A stretch of 64,000 nucleotides of DNA from Marinifilum_A sediminis (GCA_947496465.1 CANMCX010000011.1:1-64000), one strand, 5' to 3'. Shown: positions 19,155 through 28,575, counted from the stretch's first letter. Notes: a model not told the origin generated them from the sequence alone. A program made the numbers and translations.

Positions 19155-19200
19155 TAATTTAACCAACCAAATTAATAATCATGAAAACCAAACTTCTATT
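19155..19200 (+). repeat. 46-bp direct repeat, copy 2
   Basis: Identical to 18573-18618; contains the leader and first codons of paralogue B. Confidence 0.95.
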
Positions 19201-19693
19201 ATTTTGTACGTTATTTCTTTCTGTTCTGATCATGTCATGCGATGATAATGATGATGAAAAATTCGAAGCACTTTTAGATGATGGAATCCCAGAAAAGGTT
19301 GTGTTTGATGAAAAGACACATCTAGAAAATTTAGAAAAGTGGAATGATCTAAACCTGCAGAATTATTCTTATGAATTTGGATATTCTCCAGAAATGGATT
19401 TTAAAATAGAAGTAAGAAGTGGTGAGGTAGATGATGTAGAAATATTGGGTTCACCTACTCCAAATTATCTAACAATTAATCAAATTTTTCAGGAGATTAA
19501 AGATGCTTATCCTGAAAATGGAGAGATTAAATTGGTTGAAGGAGACATTTCCTACCTTAAGGAGATCAAAGTAGTCTACAATAGTGAATATTTATACCCG
19601 GAAGAGGTGAAGTTTATTTATGGTGTTACAGAACCTGTTGAGATTGATGGTTTCTTTCATAGATTTATAAGTAATTTCCAACTCGAAGAATAA
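19181..19693 (+). CDS. DUF6174-like lipoprotein, paralogue B
   Basis: 170 residues with signal segment and lipobox IMSC (Cys20). After an acidic linker (DDNDDEKF) it shares with paralogue A the core W-x2-LNLQNYSYEF, a central NQIFQEI helix, and a C-terminal YPEEVKFIYG-type strand followed by an FISNFQLEE-like end. Divergence rises sharply after the signal peptide while the leader is unchanged, indicating conserved expression control or recent conversion of the 5' end. Function unknown. Confidence 0.65.
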   Translation: MKTKLLLFCTLFLSVLIMSCDDNDDEKFEALLDDGIPEKVVFDEKTHLENLEKWNDLNLQNYSYEFGYSPEMDFKIEVRSGEVDDVEILGSPTPNYLTINQIFQEIKDAYPENGEIKLVEGDISYLKEIKVVYNSEYLYPEEVKFIYGVTEPVEIDGFFHRFISNFQLEE

Positions 19694-19716
19694 TTAATAA
19701 ACTGAAAAATATAGAT

Positions 19717-19743
19717 GGCTCCATGAAAATGGAGCCTTTTTTA
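19717..19743 (+). terminator. Intrinsic terminator after the lipoprotein pair
   Basis: GGCTCCA/TGGAGCC stem, 6-nt loop, then a T-run. Confidence 0.9.
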
Positions 19744-19872
19744 TTGTGCTTAATATTCTAAATATTAAAAATGAACTTATAAGAACATTCTACTGCATTA
19801 TTATGAGTTGGTTTAAATTCAGGTTAAAAAATATTATATTCAAACCTTAAATTAACCTTTTTAATTATTGAT

Positions 19873-20364
19873 ATGAAGAAACTTACTTTAACGCTATTGC
19901 TAATTGGGATAGCAATAGTTAGCACTTTGGCGCAAAAAAAAATGCCGGAAACTGCAGTTAAAACACTGGCGGGAGAGAGTGTTAATGCAAATCAATTTAC
20001 TAATGATGGAAAACCAATTGTAATAAGCTTTTGGGCAACATGGTGTAAACCCTGTTTAAGTGAATTGTCGGCCTTTAACGACGAATATGAAGATTGGTTT
20101 GAAGAGACCGGTGTAAAAATTATTGCAGTTTCGATTGATGATGCGCGAACAAGTGCACGTGTAAAAAGCTTGGTTTTAGGAAAAGATTGGCCGTTTGAGG
20201 TTTATTTAGATTCTAATCAGGACTTAAAGAGAGCCTTAAACATTGTAAACGTACCTCATACTTTAATTTTAAATGGAGAAGGAGAAATTGTATGGGAACA
20301 TACAACTTATAATCCAGGAAGCGAAGAGGAGATAATTGAGCAAGTGCGCCAATTGATAAAGTAA
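19873..20364 (+). CDS. TlpA-family periplasmic thiol-disulfide protein
   Basis: 163 residues with a cleavable signal (~1-20, ending TLAQ) and a thioredoxin fold whose active site is Trp57-Cys58-Lys-Pro-Cys61. A cis-Pro segment follows in VNVPHTLIL. It should act in the periplasm as a reductase of disulfides. It is 31 nt upstream of the DUF6029 barrel gene and likely co-transcribed with it. The convergent Omp28 gene beyond also has a thioredoxin fold, so the three form a functional-looking group. Confidence 0.88.
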   Translation: MKKLTLTLLLIGIAIVSTLAQKKMPETAVKTLAGESVNANQFTNDGKPIVISFWATWCKPCLSELSAFNDEYEDWFEETGVKIIAVSIDDARTSARVKSLVLGKDWPFEVYLDSNQDLKRALNIVNVPHTLILNGEGEIVWEHTTYNPGSEEEIIEQVRQLIK

Positions 20365-20395
20365 ATCAACACAAATAAATTTAATATCTAACCAA

Positions 20396-21994
20396 ATGAA
20401 TAGAATATACATCTGCCTTTTAGTTATTCTAACAATCACAAGTAGTTCTCTTTTTTCACAAGAAAAAGGGACTTTGTCAGGAAGTTTCGAAAGTAATAAT
20501 CAAATATATAGAGATGATAGCAAAATTGGAGCTAGAGCACCTAAAGACAATTTTGGATCAAACAATTACTTAAAGTTGAATTACAATTATGGAAAATTTC
20601 AAGCTGGAATTCAGTATGAAGCCTATTTACCTCCATTATTGGGATATGATTTTAATTTAGATGATGAAGGAATAGTGCACAAATATGTTTCCTATCAAGA
20701 TAAAGATTTGGCGATAACAGTTGGTAACTTTTATGAGCAATTTGGAAGCGGCTTACTTTTTAGAGCATGGGAAGATCGACAATTGGGTTTAAACAATTCT
20801 CTTGAAGGTGTTAATATTAGGTTTAAGCCTACTAATTATATCAGTTTAAAAGCTGTATATGGAAAACAACGCAAATATTTCGATACTGGAGAGGGAAAAA
20901 TTAGAGGAATTGACGGAGAGTTAAACGTGCTGGAAGGATTGGAAATTGAAGGGAATTCGATCTTGATTGTAGGTGGAGGATATATAAATAGATATCAGGA
21001 TTATACTGGTCCCGTAGAAGATTTCCCGTCAAGTGTAAATGCTTGGTCCGCAAGAGTTGATTTTTCTTCTGGGAAAAGTGCTCTTCAAGTTGAATACGTG
21101 AATAAAGGTGAAGATGGAAGTTCGGCAACTCCTCAAATAATATCAAAAGGAGAAGCTTTGCTGGCTAATTATAGTTACACTCAGAAGGGTTTAGGTTTAA
21201 ATTTCTCATTTAGAAGATTGGAAAATATGACCTTTAGATCGGAAAGAGAAGCTGTTAATAACGAGTTGTTTGTGAATTATTTGCCAGCCAATACAAAGCA
21301 GCATAAATACAGTTTGGCTAATTTATACCCATATTCGACACAAGCAATGGGCGAAATTGGTGGTCAGGTAGATTTTGTATACACCATTAAGAAAAAATCA
21401 GCTTTGGGTGGAAAATATGGAACGAGAATTTCTTTAAACTATTCGCATTACAATAAGTTGGAAGGAACACAAGTTGATGGTGTGTTTTATAAGGATTCGG
21501 AATTTTTAGGTTTTGATGGCACCAAATTGTATCGTGATTTTAATGTTGAAATTCAAAAGAAGTGGTCGAAACGCTTCAAATCTTACTTTACGTTCATGAA
21601 TCTTGAGTACAATAAAAGTGTAATTGAAGGTGGTGATAAAGGTTTGGTGAAAGCTAAGGTATTTGTATCTGACCTGCAGTATAAATTGAAAAAAGGAAAA
21701 GCAATACGAGCAGAATTTCAATATTTAAATACAAAGCAAGACATGCAAGATTGGATTGCCGGGACTTTGGAATACAATATTGGTAGTCGTTGGTCCTTCT
21801 TTGTTTCAGATATGTACAATTCTGGTAAAACAGATGTTCATTATATCAACTTAGGAGGTAGCTATGTGAAAAAATCTACTCGATTTTCTTTGAGTTATGG
21901 AAGACAAAAAGAAGGTTTACTTTGTGTAGGAGGTGTTTGTAGAATGGTACCTGCAGCAAGTGGTTTTAGCTTTAGTTTGAGTAAAAGTTTTTAA
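20396..21994 (+). CDS. DUF6029-type outer-membrane protein
   Basis: 532 residues: signal peptide (~1-21, ending LFSQ), then a long series of amphipathic beta-strands ending in SGFSFSLSKSF, a terminal aromatic strand typical of barrels. Early motifs GSFESNNQIYRDD and NFGSNNYLKLNY match the DUF6029 pattern. There is no plug or TonB box. A CVGGVC pair of cysteines near the C-terminus (~512-517) is notable next to two thioredoxin-fold genes. Function unknown. Confidence 0.7.
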   Translation: MNRIYICLLVILTITSSSLFSQEKGTLSGSFESNNQIYRDDSKIGARAPKDNFGSNNYLKLNYNYGKFQAGIQYEAYLPPLLGYDFNLDDEGIVHKYVSYQDKDLAITVGNFYEQFGSGLLFRAWEDRQLGLNNSLEGVNIRFKPTNYISLKAVYGKQRKYFDTGEGKIRGIDGELNVLEGLEIEGNSILIVGGGYINRYQDYTGPVEDFPSSVNAWSARVDFSSGKSALQVEYVNKGEDGSSATPQIISKGEALLANYSYTQKGLGLNFSFRRLENMTFRSEREAVNNELFVNYLPANTKQHKYSLANLYPYSTQAMGEIGGQVDFVYTIKKKSALGGKYGTRISLNYSHYNKLEGTQVDGVFYKDSEFLGFDGTKLYRDFNVEIQKKWSKRFKSYFTFMNLEYNKSVIEGGDKGLVKAKVFVSDLQYKLKKGKAIRAEFQYLNTKQDMQDWIAGTLEYNIGSRWSFFVSDMYNSGKTDVHYINLGGSYVKKSTRFSLSYGRQKEGLLCVGGVCRMVPAASGFSFSLSKSF

Positions 21995-22010
21995 GAATTG
22001 AATCATAAGA

Positions 22011-22046
22011 AAAAAGAGCTGTTTGATCATTCAAACAGCTCTTTTT
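22011..22046. terminator. Bidirectional intrinsic terminator
   Basis: A 16-bp perfect stem (22011-22026 with 22031-22046) with a TCAT loop, and A/T-runs on both sides. It serves the DUF6029 gene from the left and the Omp28 gene from the right. Confidence 0.95.
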
Positions 22047-22067
22047 GTATATTTATACCTAGAAACT

Positions 22068-22937
22068 CTAGTCAAAAGCTTGATTAGAACCTATTTTAAC
22101 GATTTGAGCATTTAATACATTCTTACCACCTTTTTCAACTACAAAAGCGACAATGTAACAATTCTCTTTCTTGTAATTTTCCAAACTGATTTCAAAATCA
22201 GCTTCACATATTTTACCTGCTTTGGTATAATCTTCAGGAATAACATCTCCATATACATCTGTTGCCGATTTTCTAAGAACATTAGCATGCTCGAAATCAA
22301 TAATAGGATTTCCTTTTTGGTAATATGGAGAATTACCTTCATCATTATAATAATTGGCTTGATTAGCTAGAACCTTATCTTCAACGAGATAAATTACGTA
22401 ATCAACACTTTTAGAAATGTCAGCACTAAACCCAATTTGAATTTTACCTTTTACCATTTCATTTTCAATGTCTGTAAGTAAGGCTATACCCAAATCTATA
22501 TCTTTAGAAAGATTGCTTTGAAGATCATTGTATTTTTCAGTCCATGTTTTTAATCGATTTACTTTTGCGGTAGGAAAACCTGTAATATTAAATTTTTCAA
22601 GCATGTTTTTTACATGAGTATAACCCATATCACTATCATCGTGAATTCCAATTCCAATAACATTACTATTTTTATAAACTGCATCTTCCATTGCATGTGC
22701 AACTCTCGGACAATAACCACACCAAGTTCCTGTGTAATCTTCTAGAAGTATTTTTGTTGTGAAGGCTGAGGGAGCTACTTCGGTGCTTAATGTCACATTC
22801 GTATTTGTTCTGGAAATGGATGGTGTAGGATCCGGATCTGGAGTAATTGAGTCATCATCGCTACTGCTACTACAAGAACTTGTAAAAAGTCCTAAAATTA
22901 GAATGGCTGGCAGAAACCATTGTTTAAAATTTTTCAT
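22068..22937 (-). CDS. Omp28-related lipoprotein with thioredoxin-like active site
   Basis: 289 residues. Lipobox FTSSC (Cys22), then a low-complexity Ser/Asp/Pro linker (22-40) and a thioredoxin-like domain with Cys73-Gly-Tyr-Cys76 in YTGTWCGYCPR. The C-terminal half is beta-rich, as in the Porphyromonas Omp28 family. Members are surface lipoproteins of unclear role; the CxxC suggests redox activity. It converges on the TlpA-DUF6029 pair and shares their terminator. Confidence 0.82.
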   Translation of the reverse strand: MKNFKQWFLPAILILGLFTSSCSSSSDDDSITPDPDPTPSISRTNTNVTLSTEVAPSAFTTKILLEDYTGTWCGYCPRVAHAMEDAVYKNSNVIGIGIHDDSDMGYTHVKNMLEKFNITGFPTAKVNRLKTWTEKYNDLQSNLSKDIDLGIALLTDIENEMVKGKIQIGFSADISKSVDYVIYLVEDKVLANQANYYNDEGNSPYYQKGNPIIDFEHANVLRKSATDVYGDVIPEDYTKAGKICEADFEISLENYKKENCYIVAFVVEKGGKNVLNAQIVKIGSNQAFD

Positions 22938-23070
22938 GTGATTGATTAGTGTTAATTAATAATAAATTAATTCTCTTTGTCTTAAAAATAAGAACAAAAC
23001 TTTAGAAGACAAATTATTGGGATTTTTTGTGGATAAAATCAGCGGAACTTACTATTTGGTTAATCTGCAT

Positions 23071-23100
23071 AAAAAAACGACCCCAATATTTGGAGTCGTT
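23071..23100 (-). terminator. Intrinsic terminator after the aminotransferase
   Basis: On the minus strand AACGACTCCAA pairs with TTGGGGTCGTT (one G·U) across a short loop, then seven T. Confidence 0.88.
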
Positions 23101-23124
23101 TAATGATATAATATTTTGTATTAA

Positions 23125-24324
23125 TTACAATGTTCTGCCAGGATATACTTTTAAAGCAGCATCCAAAGTTTCCATTGCGTTAGCCAAATCTTCTTTCTTT
23201 AATACGTAAGCAATACGAACTTCGTTTTTACCTAAACCTGCAGTTGCATAGAATCCTGTAGCAGGAGCAACCATTACAGTTTGGTTGTTGTGTTCGAATT
23301 CTTCCAAAATCCACTGTGCAAATTTATCTGCATCGTCAATTGGAAGTTTTACAACAGTGTAAAAAGCTCCCTTTGGAAGAGGACAATAAACACCTTCCAT
23401 TTTATTTAAAGCTTCTACCATAAAATCACGACGAGCGATATATTCATCGTAAACTTCGTCGAAATATTCTTTTGGAGTATCTAATGATGCTTCAGCAGCA
23501 ATTTGTCCAAAAGCAGGAGGACATAAACGAGCTTGAGCAAATTTCATTGCAGTGTCAATTACCTCTTTGTTTTTGGTAATCATAGCACCAATACGCACAC
23601 CACATTCAGAGTAACGTTTCGACACAGAATCCATCATTACAACATTCTGCTCAATACCTTCCAGATTCATTGCTGAGAAATGCTCTTCTCCACCATAACA
23701 GAATTCACGATAAACTTCATCAGAGAACAAGAATAAGTCATGCTTGATAACCAATTCGCGTAATTGATTCAATTCCTCTTTAGAGTACAAGTAACCTGTT
23801 GGGTTGTTAGGATTACAAATAACAATAGCCTTTGTCTTAGGAGTCATCAATTTTTCAAACTCTTCAATTGCAGGTAAGGCAAAATCGTTTTCGATATTTG
23901 ATGTAATTGGCACAACTTTAACACCAGCAGCAATAGCAAAACCATTGTAGTTGGCATAGAATGGCTCTGGAATTAAAACTTCATCACCAGGATTTAAACA
24001 AGTCATTAAAGCAAAAGTAATTGCTTCAGAACCTCCAGTGGTAATCAACATTTCATTCTCATTAACATCAATACCAATATTTTGGTACATTTTTGCCAAT
24101 TTCTTACGATAAGAAATATTACCCGCTGAGTGAGAATATTCAATTACTTTCTCAGTACAGTTTCTGATTGCATCCATTGCAACCTCAGGAGTTTTAATAT
24201 CTGGCTGACCGATGTTCAAGTGATAAACAGTTCTGCCTTTAGCTTTTGCGCCTTCTGCATAAGGAACCAACTTACGAATTGGTGACTCAGGCATCAATCT
24301 TCCTTTGTCTGAAATTTGTGGCAT
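23125..24324 (-). CDS. aspC: PLP-dependent aminotransferase, aspartate aminotransferase type
   Basis: 399 residues of fold-type I, class I/II aminotransferase. Visible elements: HLNIGQPDIKTP near the start, the NPNNPTG segment (~172-178) and the Schiff-base Lys in SVSKRYSECGVRIGA (~236-250). The closest functional class is aspartate/aromatic aminotransferase, converting Asp and 2-oxoglutarate to oxaloacetate and Glu. The KRYSECGVR variant around the lysine is a Bacteroidota feature, so substrate range stays tentative. Monocistronic with its own terminator. Confidence 0.82.
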   Translation of the reverse strand: MPQISDKGRLMPESPIRKLVPYAEGAKAKGRTVYHLNIGQPDIKTPEVAMDAIRNCTEKVIEYSHSAGNISYRKKLAKMYQNIGIDVNENEMLITTGGSEAITFALMTCLNPGDEVLIPEPFYANYNGFAIAAGVKVVPITSNIENDFALPAIEEFEKLMTPKTKAIVICNPNNPTGYLYSKEELNQLRELVIKHDLFLFSDEVYREFCYGGEEHFSAMNLEGIEQNVVMMDSVSKRYSECGVRIGAMITKNKEVIDTAMKFAQARLCPPAFGQIAAEASLDTPKEYFDEVYDEYIARRDFMVEALNKMEGVYCPLPKGAFYTVVKLPIDDADKFAQWILEEFEHNNQTVMVAPATGFYATAGLGKNEVRIAYVLKKEDLANAMETLDAALKVYPGRTL

Positions 24325-24360
24325 TTGTTGTGTGTTTAAGTTTTTGGTTTAATAAAAATA

Positions 24361-24470
24361 AAGTGCCTAGAATACTTAAAGTGCCTAGAATACTTAGAGT
24401 TATATCGGAAGATAAAATCATTTCAATTTATAACTTTAAGTACTTGTAAATACATTAAGTACTTAGAAAC
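24361..24470. repeat. Short degenerate repeats in the aspC-valS intergenic region
   Basis: The 394-bp gap between divergent aspC and valS holds two adjacent identical 18-bp units AAGTGCCTAGAATACTTA (24361-24378 and 24379-24396). Two related units start with the palindrome AAGTACTT at 24438 and 24457. Nothing else is visible apart from a TAATTTTG −7-like box at 24663-24670 before valS. Confidence 0.7.
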
Positions 24471-24718
24471 TCGATTCTGCCAAAAGTATATAAAAAACTA
24501 GGTAAAAAAAATGATTTTTCATGCTTTTCAACATCGCTTTAAAAATCTGACTTTTAGGAAGTCGCAGTCTTTTATTTCCAAGTATGAAACTATTCCAGTC
24601 TGATATTTATTTATTCACTCATTTTATTGTCATTCAGTGAAGTAATATCCCACAGAATTTCTTAATTTTGAGCCAAATTTTTTTGAAAATATAGAATTAA
24701 TAAAATATAGTTAAACAA

Positions 24719-27340
24719 ATGGAAATCCCAACTAAGTACAATCCTGCAGAATCGGAGGACAAGTGGTATAAGTATTGGATGGATAAAGGATTCTTCCACT
24801 CAGTACCAGACGAGAGAGAGGCGTATACAATTGTAATTCCGCCACCAAACGTCACCGGTGTGTTACACATGGGGCATATGCTAAACAATACAATTCAAGA
24901 TGTATTGGTCCGCAGAGCCAGATTGCAGGGAAAGAATGTCTGTTGGGTACCAGGAACCGATCATGCATCAATTGCGACAGAAGCTAAGGTTGTAAACAAA
25001 CTTAGAGAAGAAGGTATTTCTAAGGAGGACATTACTCGCGATGAGTTTATGGAACATGCCTGGGAATGGAAAGAGAAGCACGGTGGTATTATTTTGGAGC
25101 AGCTTAAGAAATTAGGTGCTTCATGTGATTGGGAACGTACTGCTTTTACCATGGATGAATCTCTTTACGATTCAGTAATCGATGTATTTATCGATCTGTA
25201 TAATAAGGATAAAATCTATCGTGGTGTTCGTATGGTAAACTGGGATCCATCTGCACAGACAGCTGTTTCTGATGAGGAGGTAATCCATAAAGAATTACAA
25301 TCGAAACTTTATTATTTAAGATATCAGGTTGAAGGTACTGAGGAGTACATTACTATTGCAACAACTCGTCCTGAAACTATTCTTGGTGATACTGCAGTTT
25401 GTATCAACCCAAAAGATGAGCGTTTTGCTCACTTAAGAGGCAAGCGTTGTATCGTACCTTTGGTAAATCGTTCTATTCCTATTATTGAGGATGAGTACGT
25501 AGATATGGAGTTTGGTACGGGAGCGTTAAAAATAACTCCTGCTCACGATATTCATGACTACGAAATTGGTGATCGTCATAATCTTGAGTCGATCGATATT
25601 TTCAACGATAATGGTACCATGAGTGAAGCTGCACAGCTTTATATTGGTAAAGATCGTTTCGAAGTTCGTGACTTGATTCTTCCAGATCTTGAGAAAGCAG
25701 GAAACTTGGTTAAGATTGAAGACTATGTGAACAAAGTTGGTTTCTCTGAACGTACTGATGCTGTTATTGAGCCGAAGTTGAGTATGCAGTGGTTCCTAAA
25801 TATGAAGGAATTGGCTGAGCCAGCTTTGGAGCACGTAATGAATGACGATATTCAGTTGCACCCGGCTAAGTTCAAGAACACTTACCGTCATTGGATGGAA
25901 AATGTAAAAGATTGGTGTATTTCTCGTCAATTATGGTGGGGACAGCGTATTCCTGTTTATTACTTGCCAGAAGGTGGTTATGTAGTTGCTAAAACTATTG
26001 AAGAAGCTCTTGTTGCAGCTACGGCTAAAACAGGAAAATCATATAAAGCAGAAGATTTACGTCAGGATGAGGATGTATTAGATACATGGTTCTCTTCATG
26101 GTTGTGGCCTCTTTCTGTATTTGATGGTATTCGTAATCCTGAAAATGAGGAGATCAAATACTATTACCCAACTAACGATTTGGTTTCAGGACCAGATATT
26201 CTATTCTTCTGGATTGCTCGTATGGTAATTGCAGGATATGAATACAGAGGTGAAAAACCATTTTCTAACGTTTATTTGACTGGTATTGTTCGTGATGAAA
26301 TAGGACGTAAGATGTCTAAGTCATTAGGAAACTCGCCAGATCCATTAGATCTAATTGCAAAATATGGTGCTGATGGTGTTCGTGTAGGTATGTTATTGTG
26401 TTCGCCAGCTGGTGGAGACTTGCTTTTCAACGAGAACTTACCTGAGCAGGGACGTAACTTTACAACTAAGATTTGGAATGCTTTCCGTTTGGTGAAAGGT
26501 TGGGAAGTTGCCGATATCGAGCAACCAGAATATGCACGAATTGCAACTGAAGTATTCCATGCTCGTTTGAACAGCACAATGGAGCAACTGGATGAGCAGT
26601 TCAAGCAATATCGTATCAGCGAGGCTTTAATGACTGTTTATACTTTATTCCGCGATGAATTCTCATCATGGTATTTAGAAATGGTGAAGCCAGCTTATCA
26701 GCAGCCAATCGATAAGAAAACTTTCGATTCAACGGTTGCTCTTTTCGAGAAGTTGATGCAATTATTGCACCCATTCATGCCATTCTTAACAGAGGAAATT
26801 TGGCAGTTACTTGCCGACCGTACCGATGAGGATAGCATTATGGTTTCAGTTATGCCTAAACCAGATTCTTATGATGATGATTTGTTAGCGAAGTTTGAGC
26901 AGGTTAAAGAAGTGATTGTAGCCGTTCGTAACATCCGTAAGCAGAAGAATATTGCCTTTAAGGAAGTTTTAGAAATGAACTACAAAGCGAAAGGAGATAA
27001 TTACGATGCTTCTTTCGATTGTGTTGTGGCTAAAATGTGTAACCTGAAAGAGATCTCAACTGCAAATGGCGAAATGGCTGGTGCAATGTCGTTCATTGTA
27101 AATGCAATTGAGTATTTCATTCCTCTTGGCGATTTGGTTAACGTTGAAGAAGAAATCAAGAAGATGGAAGATGAGTTGAAATATACTCAAGGTTTCCTTA
27201 AATCAGTTCAGAAGAAAATGAGCAACGAGCGTTTTGTAAACAATGCTCCTGCAAAAGTAATCGAGATTGAGAAAAAGAAAATGGCTGATGCTGAAGCTAA
27301 AATTAAGGTTTTAGAAGATCGTATTGCCAGTATGAAGTAA
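24719..27340 (+). CDS. valS: Valyl-tRNA synthetase
   Basis: 873 residues, full length for ValRS. Class I signatures: the HIGH equivalent in NVTGVLHMGHML (~41-52) and GRKMSKSLGNSPDP (~524-537). The CP1 editing domain (~190-340, TTRPETILGDTAV) is intact and the C-terminus ends in the ValRS coiled coil (~805-873, NVEEEIKKMEDELKY). It charges tRNA(Val) in the cytoplasm. A −7-like TAATTTTG at 24663 lies upstream and a terminator follows. Confidence 0.97.
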   Translation: MEIPTKYNPAESEDKWYKYWMDKGFFHSVPDEREAYTIVIPPPNVTGVLHMGHMLNNTIQDVLVRRARLQGKNVCWVPGTDHASIATEAKVVNKLREEGISKEDITRDEFMEHAWEWKEKHGGIILEQLKKLGASCDWERTAFTMDESLYDSVIDVFIDLYNKDKIYRGVRMVNWDPSAQTAVSDEEVIHKELQSKLYYLRYQVEGTEEYITIATTRPETILGDTAVCINPKDERFAHLRGKRCIVPLVNRSIPIIEDEYVDMEFGTGALKITPAHDIHDYEIGDRHNLESIDIFNDNGTMSEAAQLYIGKDRFEVRDLILPDLEKAGNLVKIEDYVNKVGFSERTDAVIEPKLSMQWFLNMKELAEPALEHVMNDDIQLHPAKFKNTYRHWMENVKDWCISRQLWWGQRIPVYYLPEGGYVVAKTIEEALVAATAKTGKSYKAEDLRQDEDVLDTWFSSWLWPLSVFDGIRNPENEEIKYYYPTNDLVSGPDILFFWIARMVIAGYEYRGEKPFSNVYLTGIVRDEIGRKMSKSLGNSPDPLDLIAKYGADGVRVGMLLCSPAGGDLLFNENLPEQGRNFTTKIWNAFRLVKGWEVADIEQPEYARIATEVFHARLNSTMEQLDEQFKQYRISEALMTVYTLFRDEFSSWYLEMVKPAYQQPIDKKTFDSTVALFEKLMQLLHPFMPFLTEEIWQLLADRTDEDSIMVSVMPKPDSYDDDLLAKFEQVKEVIVAVRNIRKQKNIAFKEVLEMNYKAKGDNYDASFDCVVAKMCNLKEISTANGEMAGAMSFIVNAIEYFIPLGDLVNVEEEIKKMEDELKYTQGFLKSVQKKMSNERFVNNAPAKVIEIEKKKMADAEAKIKVLEDRIASMK

Positions 27341-27363
27341 GAAGAGATTAACTTTTATATATT

Positions 27364-27400
27364 AATGCCGTTTCAATTATTTGGAACGGCATTTTATTTA
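27364..27400 (+). terminator. Intrinsic terminator after valS
   Basis: AATGCCGTT/AACGGCATT stem with a T-rich tail. Confidence 0.88.
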
Positions 27401-27491
27401 TTGGGAATTAATTACTGATATCTGATGAGTGCTTTCTGTTCACTGATATTTCTTATCTTCGTCGCACAAAATAACTTAAACATTTACCAAA

Positions 27492-27842
27492 ATGACAATC
27501 AAAAGAATGGATTCGACTCCAAGAATGAGTCGTATTGTAGAACACGGGGATACTATTTATTTGTGTGGACAAACTGCAAAAGATGCTAATACAGATATTA
27601 AGGAGCAAACCGTTACAACATTAGAGAAAGTAGAAGAACTATTAGAAAAAGCAGGGTCGGATAAAAAACACATCCTTTCTGTAACTATCTATGTTCGCGA
27701 CATGAAAGATTTCGCAGCTATGAATGAAGTTTGGGATGCGTGGGTAGTTGATGGATATCAACCAGCACGAGCTTGTGTTGAAGCTCGTATGGCTCGTCCT
27801 GAATTATTGGTAGAAATGTCGGTTGTAGCTGCTAAGAGATAA
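27492..27842 (+). CDS. RidA-family enamine/imine deaminase
   Basis: 116 residues of the YjgF/YER057c/UK114 fold. The typical pattern is seen: GDTIYLCGQTA (~20-30), a central VTIYVRDMKDFAAMNEVWD (~64-82) and the C-terminal PARACVEARMARPELLVEM (~95-113), with the conserved Arg in ARACVEA. RidA hydrolyses reactive 2-aminoacrylate-type intermediates. Single gene with its own terminator. Confidence 0.9.
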   Translation: MTIKRMDSTPRMSRIVEHGDTIYLCGQTAKDANTDIKEQTVTTLEKVEELLEKAGSDKKHILSVTIYVRDMKDFAAMNEVWDAWVVDGYQPARACVEARMARPELLVEMSVVAAKR

Positions 27843-27865
27843 GAGAAGGTTTAAAATTCTATATG

Positions 27866-27898
27866 AATCCAGGTTTCATTTTGAGACCTGGATTTTTT
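27866..27898 (+). terminator. Intrinsic terminator after the RidA gene
   Basis: AATCCAGGTTTC pairs with GAGACCTGGATT (one G·U), followed by a T-run. Confidence 0.9.
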
Positions 27899-27989
27899 AT
27901 GCAGTAATTATAGAGCTTTGGATTATTGAAAATGCAATTCTTATCTTGCAGTTAAGAATGAAATGACATCAAATAAATAAGCTAGCTGT

Positions 27990-28571
27990 ATGTTTGAGAA
28001 ATTTGTGGCATTAATTAGTCAGTATGCATCTCTTAACAAGGAGGAAGTAGAATTTGCAAGAAAGAATTTTCCAATAAAAAGCTATTCTAAGAATGAAATG
28101 ATTTCTAATGAAGGGGAAATCTCACAATCCATCTATTTTGTATTGGAAGGTTGCGTTCGACTTTTTTATAATGTGGATGGAAAAGAAAAGACAGCATTTT
28201 TCTATACAGAAGGAAAGTTTCTTTGTGCCAATGAAAGTTTTTTGAAGAATACACCTGCTAAAGAAAATTTTCAGGCGCTAGAAGACACCACGGTCGTGAT
28301 ATTTCATAAATCAATTAATGTGGAGATTGTTAAAAAGTTCTCGAATTTTGAGATGATTGAACGTTTGGCATTAATAGATGAACTAATTACCAGTAATAGG
28401 ATTGTTGAATCTTTTATCTCAAAATCGCCAGAAGAAAGATACCTTGAATTGTTAGAATCTAATATGGATCTATTTCAAAGAGTTCATCAACAATATATCG
28501 CTTCATACCTAGGTATATCCCCAGAATCACTTAGTAGAATAAGAAAAAGAATTGCGAAAACTTCCCGCTGA
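27990..28571 (+). CDS. Crp/Fnr-family transcriptional regulator
   Basis: 193 residues. A cyclic-nucleotide-binding-type beta-roll (~20-115, with YFVLEGCVRLFYNVDGKE) is followed by a helical dimer interface and a helix-turn-helix (QQYIASYLGISPESLSRIRK, ~168-187). No cysteine set for an Fe-S cluster is present, so direct oxygen sensing of the FNR kind is unlikely. Two identical dyads of Crp/Fnr architecture stand in front of the next two genes, making them its probable targets. An imperfect related dyad at 27938-27958 might be used for autoregulation. Confidence 0.85.
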   Translation: MFEKFVALISQYASLNKEEVEFARKNFPIKSYSKNEMISNEGEISQSIYFVLEGCVRLFYNVDGKEKTAFFYTEGKFLCANESFLKNTPAKENFQALEDTTVVIFHKSINVEIVKKFSNFEMIERLALIDELITSNRIVESFISKSPEERYLELLESNMDLFQRVHQQYIASYLGISPESLSRIRKRIAKTSR

Positions 28572-28575
28572 TCGT

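Noticed and set aside
18573..19200. Insertion-sequence origin of the 46-bp direct repeat
   Set aside because: No transposase or terminal inverted repeats; the block coincides with the 5' ends of two paralogous genes, so gene duplication explains it.
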